From the NCBI RefSeq assembly GCF_003600835.1, contig NZ_NQYC01000001.1, positions 3,023,001 to 3,087,000 of the forward strand: a stretch of 64,000 nt of DNA, given 5' to 3'. Below the pieces are notes generated by a model. It was not told the origin of the DNA. It worked only from the letters and a program-made list of their open reading frames with translations, and did not search any database. The position numbers were made by a program, and so were the translations under genes. The stretch is from Bacillus sp. PK3_68. Its GTDB lineage: Bacteria; Bacillota; Bacilli; Bacillales; Domibacillaceae. Within the stretch, counting starts at the first letter, position 1. Each line of letters opens with the position of its first letter. Shown one piece after another: positions 54,199-63,469 of the stretch.

Positions 54199-54530
54199 AG
54201 ATGATATTTTGCCGGCAGGCAGTACTCTCGCTTTTTAATTGACGAAATAAACATTATAATGTTTAGTAGTGACGATAAATATCGGCGGATACAAAAAAAG
54301 GAAATGGAAATCGGTTTAGTTTTATGTTCGAAATTGTTAAAATTGAGAAAGTGGATTTGGGGATAATAAGCGGACGGGGCTGTCTGGAAAGTAAAGAGTC
54401 AGCTGCCTTCGGTTTCCTTGGATGAAAATCTCTATGTGTTATAGAGAGGGAAGGAGCCGGGCGTTTATGGGACAGTCTCTACATAGAGCAGATGCGTAGT
54501 CATCGAAAAAGAAGAATTGGAGTTGTCTTA
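54199..54530. promoter_or_regulatory. Promoter and leader region of the sigB operon
   Basis: A TATAAT at 54255-54260 is a likely -10 (TTTTTA 17 bases upstream is a poor -35). The 270-base leader contains a perfect hairpin TCTCTAT-GTGTT-ATAGAGA at 54430-54448 and GGCTGTC near 54378 that can pair with GACAGTC near 54472. No convincing gene is present; a 33-codon ORF at 54324-54425 lacks a ribosome site. Confidence 0.4.
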
Positions 54531-55364
54531 ATGCGTAAATTAATTTTTAACTATGTGCAAACCCATAAGAGTCAAATATTGAGCGAATGGATTAGCAAAA
54601 TGAAACAAGACGCAGATGAGCGTGCTGTTCAAACGATGTCTGATCAAATGTTTACACAAACAAGCAGTGAGTTTATCGAGTTGCTTATTTCCAATTTTAC
54701 TGAAACGGAAGAAGAATTTCAGTCAAAAGTTACTGGATTTGCGGAGAAGATTGTCAGACTAGGATGGCCCCTTACTGTTATTACACTTGGGCTGCATACA
54801 TTTAGCCACATTATATCCGAGGGAATGACAAAGGAAGAATTGGTTGGACAGCATAATTATATCGAATTTTCTTTTGAATTTGAGCGCTGGATGTTCCCTT
54901 TATATAACACGATTATTGATACTTATGCTGATACGTGGGAACGCACGGTTTCTTTGCAAAAGATTGCCCTTCAGGAATTATCCGCCCCTCTTATCCCGGT
55001 TTTTGAGAAAATATCAGTTATGCCTCTTGTAGGAACGATTGATACAGAAAGAGCTAAACTTATTATGGAAAACTTGCTTGATGGGGTAGTTAACCATCGT
55101 TCGGAAGTTGTTCTTATTGATATTACGGGGGTTCCGGTTGTGGACACGATGGTGGCACATCATATCATCCAGGCGGCGGATGCTGTCCGGCTTGTTGGTG
55201 CTAAATGTATGATTGTGGGCATCCGTCCGGAAATCGCTCAAACGATCGTCACTCTAGGTATTAATCTGGATCAGGTTATTACTACAAGTACCTTGAAAAA
55301 AGGGATTGAAGAAGCTCTTGAGATGACGGAAAGAAAAATCATTGAAGTGGAGGAAGAACGATGA
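54531..55364 (+). CDS. rsbRA: Stressosome protein RsbR (RsbRA type)
   Basis: 277 residues. An N-terminal globin-like sensor domain (1-135), a linker helix, then a STAS domain almost identical to Rsb[25 protein letters not shown] with Thr172, and [13 protein letters not shown] with Thr206; both are RsbT phosphorylation sites in B. subtilis (Thr171, Thr205). ATG 54531 has GGAG 8 bases upstream; the longer frame from 54492 is not needed. It builds the stressosome with RsbS and holds RsbT. Confidence 0.94.
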   Translation: MRKLIFNYVQTHKSQILSEWISKMKQDADERAVQTMSDQMFTQTSSEFIELLISNFTETEEEFQSKVTGFAEKIVRLGWPLTVITLGLHTFSHIISEGMTKEELVGQHNYIEFSFEFERWMFPLYNTIIDTYADTWERTVSLQKIALQELSAPLIPVFEKISVMPLVGTIDTERAKLIMENLLDGVVNHRSEVVLIDITGVPVVDTMVAHHIIQAADAVRLVGAKCMIVGIRPEIAQTIVTLGINLDQVITTSTLKKGIEEALEMTERKIIEVEEER

Positions 55365-55717
55365 GAATACCAATTTTAAAACTTCATGATTGTCTGCTAA
55401 TTTCAATTCAATGGGAACTGGACGATCAGACTGCCCTGCAGTTCCAAGAGGATTTGCTGCACAAAATTCATGAAACGAGCGCCCGGGGAGTGGTGATTGA
55501 TTTAACTTCTATTGATTTTATCGATTCCTTCATCGCTAAAGTGCTCGGAGATGTAATCAGCATGTCGAAGCTTATGGGAGCGAAAGTTGTGATCACAGGA
55601 ATTCAGCCAGCCGTTGCTATTACCTTGATCGAATTGGGTATACGTCTTGAAGATGTCTTGACAGCTCTTGATTTAGAAAAAGGTTTGGAGAAACTTCAAC
55701 GGGAACTGGAGGACTAA
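55361..55717 (+). CDS. rsbS: Stressosome protein RsbS
   Basis: 118 residues, a single STAS domain. Ser56 in [14 protein letters not shown] corresponds to the Ser phosphorylated by RsbT, which releases RsbT to activate RsbU. It overlaps rsbR by 4 bases. Confidence 0.94.
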   Translation: MRIPILKLHDCLLISIQWELDDQTALQFQEDLLHKIHETSARGVVIDLTSIDFIDSFIAKVLGDVISMSKLMGAKVVITGIQPAVAITLIELGIRLEDVLTALDLEKGLEKLQRELED

Positions 55718-55720
55718 TCT

Positions 55721-56116
55721 ATGGATTCTTGCGTCAAGATTACAAATGAATGGGACATCGTAGCTGCAAGGCAGCTTGGCAGGAATGTGGCCAAAGATCT
55801 AGGATTTGGCACGGTCGACCAGGCCCGTATCACGACAGCTATCAGTGAGCTGGCGCGTAATATTTACCTTTATGCCGGTCAGGGCCAGGTATGCATAGAA
55901 AAGACAGAGGCTGCCGGAAAAACCGGGTTAATCATTATTTCAGAAGATCAGGGACCTGGTATCCAAGATCTTCGTAAAGCAATGGAAGACGGTTTCTCCA
56001 CCTCTGGAGGACTTGGAGCCGGTTTGCCTGGGGTGAAACGCCTTGTAGATGAGTTTACAATTGACTCTACTCCAGGAGAGGGGACTCTCATTAAGGCAAT
56101 CAAGTGGCTCCGATAA
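55721..56116 (+). CDS. rsbT: Serine/threonine kinase RsbT
   Basis: 131 residues of the GHKL kinase family: SELARNIYLYA (N box), SEDQGPGI (G1) and GLGAGLPGVKRLVDEF (G2). It phosphorylates RsbR and RsbS and, once free, switches on RsbU. Confidence 0.94.
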   Translation: MDSCVKITNEWDIVAARQLGRNVAKDLGFGTVDQARITTAISELARNIYLYAGQGQVCIEKTEAAGKTGLIIISEDQGPGIQDLRKAMEDGFSTSGGLGAGLPGVKRLVDEFTIDSTPGEGTLIKAIKWLR

Positions 56117-56127
56117 GGAGGGCAAGT

Positions 56128-57138
56128 ATGGAATTTAGGGAAGCAATGCAAGAAAAATATAAAGAAATTCTTGAGAGCTATATGAGGGATCAAAACGAGC
56201 AAGCTTTGTACCTTAGTCAAAAGTTCAGTAGAAAATCCATTGAACATAAAGTCTCTCCCGAAGAAATTATCAGTCTCCATAGAACTGCTTTGTTGGAACT
56301 CGGAATAGAAACTTCCGAGGCGATGCTCCCCTCTTTCGACATCTTGCTTGAAGTGATGATGGCGTATGGTCTTGCTTATCGTGAGCATCAAAATTTGCGG
56401 ACGATTCAGCAGGAATTAAAAAGTGAGATTGAAGTGGCGGCTAATATGCAGCAAACACTTCTAGGGACGCAGGTTCCGAATGTGGATTGCCTTGACATAG
56501 GAGCTATTAGCGTGCCGGCGAGACAAATGAGCGGGGATTATTATCATTTTGTTCAGGATGAGCAGGGAGCTGTCAGTGTGGCCATTGCGGATGTAATTGG
56601 AAAAGGAATTCCGGCGGCACTGTGCATGTCAATGATCAAATATTCCATGGATAGTTTACCAGAGGGACGGCATGAACCGAGCCGCGTGCTGGAAAGCCTA
56701 AATAGAGTGGTAGAACAAAATGTAGACCCGACGATGTTTATTACCATGTTCTATGGGATGTATAATACAATGAATCATACATTCTATTATTCTTCCGCAG
56801 GTCATGAACCGGGCTTTTTCTACAATCATGAAACAAAAGAATTTGAAGAGTTGTATGCAAAAGGGCTCTTGCTTGGTGTAGATAAGAAAACAAAATACCG
56901 CCAGTTTGAGAAAAAAGTTGAAGTAGGGGATATTATTCTGCTTATGTCTGACGGCGTAACAGAATGCCGAACCGAAGAAGGCTTTATAGAAGTAGATACG
57001 TTAATGGGATACATTAAAAAATATATTCACCTGGAAGCCCAAGAGATTGCAGATAAGGTATATAAAGAACTTGAGTTTTTACAAGACTTCCAGCTGCGGG
57101 ATGACTTCACTTTAATTATTTTAAAGAGAATAAAGTAA
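56128..57138 (+). CDS. rsbU: Phosphatase RsbU
   Basis: 336 residues. The N-terminal RsbT-binding helical domain (1-85) precedes a PP2C/SpoIIE phosphatase domain with MSGDYYHF, VADVIGKGIPAALCM, SSAGHEPGFF and LMSDGVTE (metal-binding Asp/Gly). It dephosphorylates RsbV-P. ATG 56128 follows AAGGAGGG; the frame from 56104 is too long. Confidence 0.94.
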   Translation: MEFREAMQEKYKEILESYMRDQNEQALYLSQKFSRKSIEHKVSPEEIISLHRTALLELGIETSEAMLPSFDILLEVMMAYGLAYREHQNLRTIQQELKSEIEVAANMQQTLLGTQVPNVDCLDIGAISVPARQMSGDYYHFVQDEQGAVSVAIADVIGKGIPAALCMSMIKYSMDSLPEGRHEPSRVLESLNRVVEQNVDPTMFITMFYGMYNTMNHTFYYSSAGHEPGFFYNHETKEFEELYAKGLLLGVDKKTKYRQFEKKVEVGDIILLMSDGVTECRTEEGFIEVDTLMGYIKKYIHLEAQEIADKVYKELEFLQDFQLRDDFTLIILKRIK

Positions 57139-57144
57139 GAAAAG

Positions 57145-57169
57145 GTTTATCTCTCTTTCAGCTGGGTAT
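57145..57169 (+). promoter_or_regulatory. Sigma-B autoregulatory promoter upstream of rsbV
   Basis: GTTTAT, 13 bases, GGGTAT: 5/6 and 6/6 to the sigma-B consensus, 43 bases before rsbV, the same place as the known autoregulatory promoter in B. subtilis. Confidence 0.88.
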
Positions 57170-57211
57170 ACTTTAAAAACAGTGGAGTAATAAAGAAGAG
57201 GTGGGTTTAAA

Positions 57212-57541
57212 ATGAATATTACAATTGACGTAAAAGAAACAGAACAGCAAATCACAGTGAGAATCACTGGAGAAATTGATGCATATACAGCACCTAAGCT
57301 TCGTGAGACTGTTTTTCCATATACCGAGAAAGAAAAGGCGAACATAGTAATTGATTTGTCTGAAGTATCTTATATGGACAGTACAGGTCTAGGTGTATTC
57401 GTTGGGCTTTTTAAAAGTTTAAATGCTAATGGAGGCACTCTGCAGTTGATTGGTTTATCAGAACGCTTGAGAAGATTGTTTGATATCACCGGCCTTGCAG
57501 ATATTATGAATATTAATTCTGAAGTAGAAGGTGGCGTTTGA
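57212..57541 (+). CDS. rsbV: Anti-anti-sigma factor RsbV
   Basis: 109 residues, STAS domain. Ser57 in VSYMDSTGLGVFVGL is the phosphorylation site. Unphosphorylated RsbV binds RsbW and frees sigma-B. AAGAGGTGGG precedes the ATG. Confidence 0.95.
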   Translation: MNITIDVKETEQQITVRITGEIDAYTAPKLRETVFPYTEKEKANIVIDLSEVSYMDSTGLGVFVGLFKSLNANGGTLQLIGLSERLRRLFDITGLADIMNINSEVEGGV

Positions 57542-58011
57542 TGATGGAAGCGTTTGATTACATCGAGATGAAAATCCCGGCCAAGCCGGAATTTGTGGGC
57601 GTTATCAGGTTGACGCTTTCAGGAATTGCGAGCAGAATGGGATTTACATATGATGCGATTGAGGATTTGAAAATAGCTACTAGCGAAGCAATCACCAACG
57701 CTGTCCAGCATGCTTACAACGGCGATGAAGAAGGTGAAGTGGTGGTTGGCTTTGCTCTTTATCAGAAACATTTAGAAGTGATGGTATCTGATAACGGAAA
57801 AAGCTTTGATTTCCGCGAAACAAAGAAAGCATTAGGCCCTTACAAGGAGAATTCTGTGGAATTTCTGCGTGAAGGAGGCTTAGGTCTATTTCTCATCGAA
57901 ACATTAATGGACGAAGTAAAGGTTCATCAAAAGGAAGGGGTTACTTTGTTCATGACGAAGTACCTCGAAGGAGAGCAGGTGGAGAGGGATGCGGAAACCA
58001 TCTCAACCTAA
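57541..58011 (+). CDS. rsbW: Anti-sigma factor and serine kinase RsbW
   Basis: 156 residues, GHKL kinase: ATSEAITNAVQHAY (N box), VSDNGKSFDF (G1) and EGGLGLFLIETLMDEV (G2). It binds sigma-B and phosphorylates RsbV. ATG 57541 overlaps the rsbV stop; AAGGTGG lies 6 bases upstream. Confidence 0.95.
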   Translation: MMEAFDYIEMKIPAKPEFVGVIRLTLSGIASRMGFTYDAIEDLKIATSEAITNAVQHAYNGDEEGEVVVGFALYQKHLEVMVSDNGKSFDFRETKKALGPYKENSVEFLREGGLGLFLIETLMDEVKVHQKEGVTLFMTKYLEGEQVERDAETIST

Positions 58012-58783
58012 CCAGGATACAAAACAGCAAGTTGTTGAGTGGATCAAAGCTTATCAGAACGACAGTGATAATGAAGCACAAGAACATCTCGTAAAACATT
58101 ACCAAGGATTAGTTGAATCCATTGCCCGTAAATATTCAAAAGGCAAATCTTATCATGAAGATATTGCTCAAGTCGGAATGATGGGCCTTTTAGGGGCAAT
58201 TAGACGATATGATGATGCTTATGGTAAGAGTTTTGAAGCCTTTGCTATTCCGACAATCGTTGGAGAGATTAAGAGGTTTTTGCGGGATAAGACGTGGAGT
58301 GTTCATGTTCCAAGGCGGATTAAGGAACTGGGGCCAAAAATTAAATCCACAGTGGAGGAGCTAACCTCTAGCTTACAGCGTTCTCCAAAGGTAGATGAGA
58401 TTGCGCGTTATCTTGATATTTCTGAAGAGGAAGTTTTGGAAGCGATGGAGATGGGCAAGAGTTATCAAGCTTTATCTGTTGACCACTCAATTGAAGCAGA
58501 TTCCGATGGCAGCACAGTGACACTTCTAGATATCGTCGGGAATAGAGAGCAAGGTTATGAGAGGGTAGACCAGCGACTTGTACTTGAGAAGGTGCTTCAC
58601 GTATTGTCCGACCGTGAACGTCAAATTATCCAGTATACTTATTTAGAAAATATGAGTCAGAAGGATGCGGGAGATAAGCTAAACATTTCTCAAATGCATG
58701 TATCGCGCCTGCAAAGAAGAGCAATCAAGAAGCTGAAAGAAGCAATTGATGCTGAATCAATGACATCGGAGCGGTTGACTTAA
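57989..58783 (+). CDS. sigB: RNA polymerase sigma-B factor
   Basis: 264 residues of the sigma-70 SigB/F/G group: region 2 (GLVESIARKYSKG, DIAQVGMMGLLGAIRRYD), region 3 (VHVPRRIKELGPKIK) and region 4 (LSDRERQIIQYTYLENMSQ, ISQMHVSRLQRRAIKKL). It directs the general stress regulon. It overlaps rsbW by 23 bases and its stop overlaps the rsbX start. Confidence 0.96.
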   Translation: MRKPSQPNQDTKQQVVEWIKAYQNDSDNEAQEHLVKHYQGLVESIARKYSKGKSYHEDIAQVGMMGLLGAIRRYDDAYGKSFEAFAIPTIVGEIKRFLRDKTWSVHVPRRIKELGPKIKSTVEELTSSLQRSPKVDEIARYLDISEEEVLEAMEMGKSYQALSVDHSIEADSDGSTVTLLDIVGNREQGYERVDQRLVLEKVLHVLSDRERQIIQYTYLENMSQKDAGDKLNISQMHVSRLQRRAIKKLKEAIDAESMTSERLT

Positions 58784-59375
58784 TGAATTGTTTTCAAAAT
58801 GAACAGCTAGAGATCTGTGCTAATAAAGCCGCAAAAGGCGGCCAGCCATTTTGCGGTGACAGTTACTATATTCACACAACAGATGACTATTTAATCTGTG
58901 TGTTGGCAGATGGACTGGGCAGTGGGGAGTTTGCTTTTCATTCTTCATCGGCTGTAACAAAAATAGTAGAAGAGAACCATCATGAGTCGGTTGATCTTCT
59001 AATGAGTTTAAGCAATAATGTTCTTTATCAAAAAGAGGAGCAGCCGTTGCTATTTTAAAAGTTTATTTTAATACCCGTGAATTTGAATATAGTTGCGTTG
59101 GCAATATTCGGTTTTATTTATATACTGACAAGGAAAAATTAACTTACCCACTGCCGGTAACCGGTTATTTATCGGGCCGGCCTCAAAAATATCGGACACA
59201 ACGCTTTACCTATGAGGCGAATTGCAAATTTCTTTTGCATTCAGACGGGATTAACGTTCTTAATGTCAAAGGACTAATGAGAAACCGTTCTATTCAACAA
59301 ATCGCCTCTCTACTGGAGGAAGAAACAACCAAATCTGGCGATGACTCTACTTATATTATCGGAAGCCTGCTTTAA
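58783..59375 (+). CDS. rsbX: Phosphatase RsbX, frameshifted
   Basis: A small PP2C phosphatase that dephosphorylates RsbS and RsbR to reset the stressosome. GGQPFCGDSYYI and VLADGLGSGEFA (metal-binding residues) are in the first part, which stops after 91 codons at 59056-59058. One extra A in the A5 run 59030-59034 gives YQKRGAAVAILKVYF and continues through LLHSDGINVL and DDSTYIIGSLL to 59375, 197 residues, close to the usual 199. Confidence 0.88.
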
Positions 59376-59393
59376 TAAGCGCGGGCTTTTTTT
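59363..59393 (+). terminator. Terminator of the sigB operon
   Basis: AAGCCTGC (59363-59370) pairs with GCGGGCTT (59381-59388), then T to 59394. The left arm covers the last codons of rsbX. Confidence 0.85.
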
Positions 59394-59434
59394 CTTGTGA
59401 TAAAATGAAAGATAGGAGAAGGAGGGGATTGGGC

Positions 59435-61611
59435 ATGCCCGTTGAAGCTATAATTGACAAAGAAAGCTTGATTAAACAAACAGCTCAGGATGAGAAATTA
59501 GAGGTAAAGAAAGTACGCGCAGTCATTGGGCTGATTGAGGAAGGAAATACCGTGCCTTTTATTGCCCGCTATCGGAAGGAAATGACTGGTGCGCTTAATG
59601 AAGTGGAGATTCAATCGCTTATCAATCGGTGGACCTACTTGCAAAACTTATCAACGCGCAAAGAAGAAGTCATTCGGCTAGTTGAAGAGCAGGGGAAACT
59701 AACGGAGGAATTACGATCTGCTATTTTACAGGCAGAGAAAATTCAGGCTGTAGAAGATCTTTATCGTCCTTTCAAGCAAAAACGCCGGACAAAAGCAGCT
59801 ATTGCCAAAGAAAAAGGATTGCTGCCGTTAGCAGAGTGGCTCTTGGAGATGCCTGATTCTTCAGTAACAGCCCAGGCGGAAACATACATATCAAACGAAA
59901 CAGGCGTCTCTTCTGCGGAGGAAGCAATTGAAGGTGCGCTGCATATTATTGCTGAGCAGGCGGCGGATGAAGCAGCGATTCGTCAGTGGATTCGCAGTGA
60001 AACTTTCAAAAATGGGAGCATCCATACAACTGTTAAAAATGGGGGTTAGACGAAAAGAATATATATGAAATGTATTATGATTACGAAGAACCTGTTGTGA
60101 AAATTGTTCCGCACCGCATATTAGCCCTGAATAGAGGGGAAAAAGAAGATGTTCTAAAAGTAAACATCCACACAGATCCAGAAAAAATCGTGCGTTACAT
60201 AAGCAAGAAATATAAGGTGGATGACAAAGTCGAAGCTGGAGCATATGTACAACAAGCCCTTCAAGATGCATACAAGCGGCTCATCCAGCCATCCGTTGAA
60301 CGGGAAGTACGCAATGAACTAACTGAAAAGGCGGAGGATCAGGCAATTCATATTTTCTCCGAAAACTTAAGGAAATTACTTTTGCAGGCTCCTTTAAAGG
60401 GAAAAGTAGTTTTAGGCGTCGATCCTGCTTACCGAACAGGCTGTAAGCTTGCAGTGGTAGATGAAACAGGTAAGGTATTATATATAGGTGTTATTTATCC
60501 GCACCCGCCGAAATCTAAAAGAGCCGAGGCAGAAGAGCTTGTCCAAAAGCTTCTAAAGGAATATGGAGTGGAAATTATCGCAATTGGTAACGGAACCGCT
60601 TCGCGAGAGACAGAGCAATTTATAGCTGATGTCATTAAGAAAAGTGAACGTCAAACGGCTTATATTATTGTGAACGAAGCAGGGGCAAGTGTATATTCTG
60701 CTTCCGAAACAGCACGTGAGGAATTTCCGGATTTTCAGGTCGAAGAAAGAAGTGCTGTGTCAATAGCGCGGCGGTTGCAAGATCCTTTAGCTGAATTAGT
60801 AAAGATTGATCCAAAATCAGTTGGTGTAGGCCAATATCAGCATGATGTTTCTCAAAAAAAGCTAAATGAGTCGCTCACATTTGTAGTAGAAACAGCAGTT
60901 AACCAAGTAGGAGTGAATTTGAATACAGCCTCTTCCTCATTATTGCAGTATGTAGCCGGCTTGAATAAAACTGTAGCTAATAATATTGTTAAATTTAGAG
61001 AAGATAACGGTAAATTTAATAATCGCTCTCAAGTCAAAAAAGTTCCTCGGCTTGGTGCGAAAACTTTCGAGCAATGTATAGGGTTTTTAAGAATTATGGA
61101 TGGGCAGGAACCGTTGGATAAAACAGCGATCCACCCTGAAAGTTATTCGGAAGTGAAAAAACTGCTTCAAAGTATTGGCTATACCACAAAAGATGTAGGA
61201 TCCAAAGAGCTCAAAGATACATTGGATAAAGTTTCTGTTGAGCAGGCTGCAGAAGAGTTAGGCATTGGGGTCCTAACAATGCAGGACATCAAGGATGCCC
61301 TTCAAAGACCGGGACGTGACCCTCGCGATGAACTGCCGACTCCGCTGTTAAAAACAGGAGTAATGAAATTGGAGGATTTAAAGCCTGGTATGGAAATGCA
61401 AGGGACTGTCAGAAATGTGGTAGACTTCGGTGCGTTCGTTGATATTGGAGTAAAAGAAGATGGTCTTGTTCATATTTCCAAAATGAAAAAAGGGTTCGTT
61501 AAGCATCCTCTCGATGTGACAGCTGTAGGTGATATTGTAACTGTCTGGATTGAACAGGTGGATGAGAAAAAAGGGAGAGTCTCTTTAACAATGATTCCTT
61601 CAGAAAAATAA
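59435..61611 (+). CDS. tex: Transcription accessory protein Tex (YdcI), frameshifted
   Basis: Tex layout: N-terminal helical domain (NTVPFIARYRKEMTGALNEVEI), a YqgF/RNase H-like domain (VVLGVDPAYRTGCKLAVVD), helix-hairpin-helix motifs (VAGLNKTVANNIVKFREDNG) and a C-terminal S1 RNA-binding domain (GTVRNVVDFGAFVDIGVKEDGLVHIS). The frame breaks at TAG 60047-60049; one extra G in the G5 run 60041-60045 gives VKNGGLDEKNIYEMYYDYEE and 725 residues, the family size. ATG 59435 follows GGAGGGG. Confidence 0.9.
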
Positions 61612-61638
61612 TTGAAGAAGAAAAGGAGCGGCCGGCTA

Positions 61639-62109
61639 ATGAATGATCAGGAACTTCAGTTGCTTACAGAAAAGATATCAACAGAGTTATTTGGCCGTCC
61701 GTTTCTTCATAAAGCAACATTTAATTCAAGATTAAGAACTACTGGTGGCCGCTATATGATGCGGTCCCATAATATTGAAGTGAATAAAAAGTATTTGGAG
61801 GCCTATGGGCGGGAAGAAGTGGAAGGTATTATCAAGCATGAGCTATGTCACTATCACCTGCATTTAGAAGGAAAAGGACATAAACATCGTGATCGGGATT
61901 TTAAGCAGCTGCTAGAAAAGGTGCAAGGGCCTAGGTATTGTACTCCGTTGGAGAAAACAAAGCCCAAACAGCTAAGGCGTTTGTTGGTTTATGAATGCAC
62001 TAATTGCTACCTTGCGTACCATCGTAGAAGAAAGATCGATACAGCCCGTTATGTATGTGGAAAATGTAAAGGAACGATTAAGTTCAAAGAAGAGAGAGCA
62101 GTAGACTAA
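61639..62109 (+). CDS. ydcK: SprT-like zinc metalloprotease-fold protein (YdcK)
   Basis: About 156 residues. [10 protein letters not shown] holds the HExxH-like zinc site of the SprT family; a C-terminal zinc ribbon has CTNC and [26 protein letters not shown] is conserved in the family. ATG 61639 is preferred (AAAGGAG 10 bases upstream), but TTG 61612 is in frame. Substrate unknown. Position after tex and before the tRNA array is as in B. subtilis. Confidence 0.88.
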   Translation: MNDQELQLLTEKISTELFGRPFLHKATFNSRLRTTGGRYMMRSHNIEVNKKYLEAYGREEVEGIIKHELCHYHLHLEGKGHKHRDRDFKQLLEKVQGPRYCTPLEKTKPKQLRRLLVYECTNCYLAYHRRRKIDTARYVCGKCKGTIKFKEERAVD

Positions 62110-62177
62110 AGAGAATGGTTGAATTTGGTGAATGAGGAAAAGGAACGGGGAGTTTTTAATTTTATTGGACAAAGTTG

Positions 62178-62206
62178 TTGACTCATGTACTCTACTTTAA
62201 TATAAT
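62178..62206 (+). promoter_or_regulatory. Sigma-A promoter of the first tRNA cluster
   Basis: TTGACT, exactly 17 bases, TATAAT, 29 bases before tRNA-Asn. Confidence 0.85.
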
Positions 62207-62235
62207 ACAAATTGTCGATAAAATGAATTTTATAT

Positions 62236-62310
62236 TCCGCAGTAGCTCAGTGGTAGAGCAATCGGCTGTTAACCGATCGGTCGCAAGTTCGAATCTTGCC
62301 TGCGGAGCCA
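62236..62310 (+). tRNA. tRNA-Asn (GTT)
   Basis: Cloverleaf with acceptor TCCGCAG/CTGCGGA, D loop AGCTCAGTGGTAGAGC, anticodon GTT, T arm GTTCGAATC, encoded CCA. Confidence 0.97.
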
Positions 62311-62314
62311 TTTT

Positions 62315-62405
62315 GGGGAAGTACTCAAGAGGCTGAAGAGGCGCCCCTGCTAAGGGTGTAGGTCGCGTAAGCGGCGCGAGGGTTCAAATCCCTCCTTCTC
62401 CGCCA
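62315..62405 (+). tRNA. tRNA-Ser (GCT)
   Basis: Class II tRNA with a long variable arm; acceptor GGGGAAG/CTTCTCC, anticodon GCT, encoded CCA. Confidence 0.96.
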
Positions 62406-62424
62406 TTATTTTAATAAGCATTGT

Positions 62425-62499
62425 GGCCCCTTGGTCAAGCGGTTAAGACACCGCCCTTTCACGGCGGTAACACGGGTTCGAATCCCGTAGGGGTCACCA
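62425..62499 (+). tRNA. tRNA-Glu (TTC)
   Basis: Acceptor GGCCCCT/AGGGGTC, anticodon TTC, T arm GGTTCGAATCC, encoded CCA. Confidence 0.96.
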
Positions 62500-62517
62500 T
62501 TTTCTTATTGTTAACAA

Positions 62518-62589
62518 TGGGCTATAGCCAAGCGGTAAGGCAACGGACTTTGACTCCGTCATGCGCTGGTTCGAATCCAGCTAGCCCAG
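62518..62589 (+). tRNA. tRNA-Gln (TTG)
   Basis: Acceptor TGGGCTA/TAGCCCA, anticodon TTG. The discriminator G is followed by TCA, so CCA is not encoded and must be added after transcription. Confidence 0.94.
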
Positions 62590-62596
62590 TCACCAT

Positions 62597-62669
62597 GAGC
62601 CATTAGCTCAGTCGGTAGAGCATCTGACTTTTAATCAGAGGGTCGAAGGTTCGAGTCCTTCATGGCTCA
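62597..62669 (+). tRNA. tRNA-Lys (TTT)
   Basis: Acceptor GAGCCAT/ATGGCTC, anticodon loop CTTTTAA with TTT. CCA is not encoded. Confidence 0.95.
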
Positions 62670-62675
62670 CTATTT

Positions 62676-62759
62676 GCGGGTGTGGCGGAACTGGCAGACG
62701 CGCTAGAATCAGGCTCTAGTGTCCGCAAGGACGTGGGGGTTCGACTCCCTTCATCCGCA
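62676..62759 (+). tRNA. tRNA-Leu (CAG)
   Basis: Class II tRNA; acceptor GCGGGTG/CATCCGC, anticodon loop ATCAGGC with CAG. CCA is not encoded. Last tRNA before a terminator. Confidence 0.94.
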
Positions 62760-62772
62760 TTGATGTGAGGGC

Positions 62773-62799
62773 GGCTTGCGTGAGGCAGGCTGTTTTTTT
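62773..62799 (+). terminator. Terminator after the first tRNA cluster
   Basis: GGCTTGC pairs with GCAGGCT (two wobble pairs) around GTGAG; seven T follow. Confidence 0.75.
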
Positions 62800-62871
62800 A
62801 TTAGTGAGTTTGTTCGAAGAACGGCAGTTGATCAGGAGTCTAGTAAGTAGATTTATTTCTTTAAAAAATAG

Positions 62872-62900
62872 TTGACTAATTAACATTATTGCTTTAATAT
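62872..62900 (+). promoter_or_regulatory. Sigma-A promoter upstream of the second tRNA cluster (distal)
   Basis: TTGACT, 17 bases, TAATAT. It and the promoter at 62990 form a tandem pair, as is usual for rRNA operons. Confidence 0.65.
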
Positions 62901-62989
62901 ATTTCTAGTGACGTTAAATCAAAGAAAAGTACCGATCGAAATGAACAAACGTCTTTTATTTTGAAGATAAAAATTGTTTCAAAAAGTAC

Positions 62990-63018
62990 TTGATTTGACA
63001 AAGGGTATATGATATAAT
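62990..63018 (+). promoter_or_regulatory. Sigma-A promoter of the second tRNA cluster and rRNA operon (proximal)
   Basis: TTGATT, 17 bases, TATAAT, 24 bases before tRNA-Leu. No further promoter is seen between here and 16S, so it probably drives the rRNA operon as well. Confidence 0.7.
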
Positions 63019-63042
63019 TAAGTTCTGTTGTTAAAAAAACAT

Positions 63043-63128
<86 letters not shown>

Positions 63129-63134
63129 TAAAAT

Positions 63135-63211
63135 GCGCCCGTAGCTCAATTGGATAGAGCGTTTGACTACGGATCAAAAGGTTAGGGGTTCGACTCCTCT
63201 CGGGCGCGCCA
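63135..63211 (+). tRNA. tRNA-Arg (ACG)
   Basis: Acceptor GCGCCCG/CGGGCGC, anticodon loop CTACGGA with ACG, encoded CCA. Confidence 0.96.
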
Positions 63212-63234
63212 TTTATAAGTTTAACGGGAAGTAG

Positions 63235-63301
63235 CTCAGCTTGGTAGAGCACTTGGTTTGGGACCAAGGGGTCGCAGGTTCGAATCCTGTCTTCCCGACC
63301 A
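63235..63301 (+). tRNA. tRNA-Pro (TGG)
   Basis: Acceptor CGGGAAG/CTTCCCG, anticodon loop TTTGGGA with TGG, encoded CCA. Confidence 0.95.
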
Positions 63302-63314
63302 GGTAAGTATATAT

Positions 63315-63388
63315 GCGGGTGTAGTTTAATGGTAAAACCTCAGCCTTCCAAGCTGATGTCGTGGGTTCGATTCCCATCACCCGCTCCA
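63315..63388 (+). tRNA. tRNA-Gly (TCC)
   Basis: Acceptor GCGGGTG/CACCCGC, anticodon loop CTTCCAA with TCC, encoded CCA. Confidence 0.96.
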
Positions 63389-63469
63389 AAATTGATCTTT
63401 GAAAACTGAACAAAATACATGCCAGTAAGTTAATTCTTATTTTTAAATTATGAGCAAGTCAAACAATCT
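63389..63469 (+). other. Pre-16S leader
   Basis: It contains GATCTTTGAAAACTGAACAA, a stretch commonly found just before 16S in bacilli, where processing and antitermination signals lie. Confidence 0.6.
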
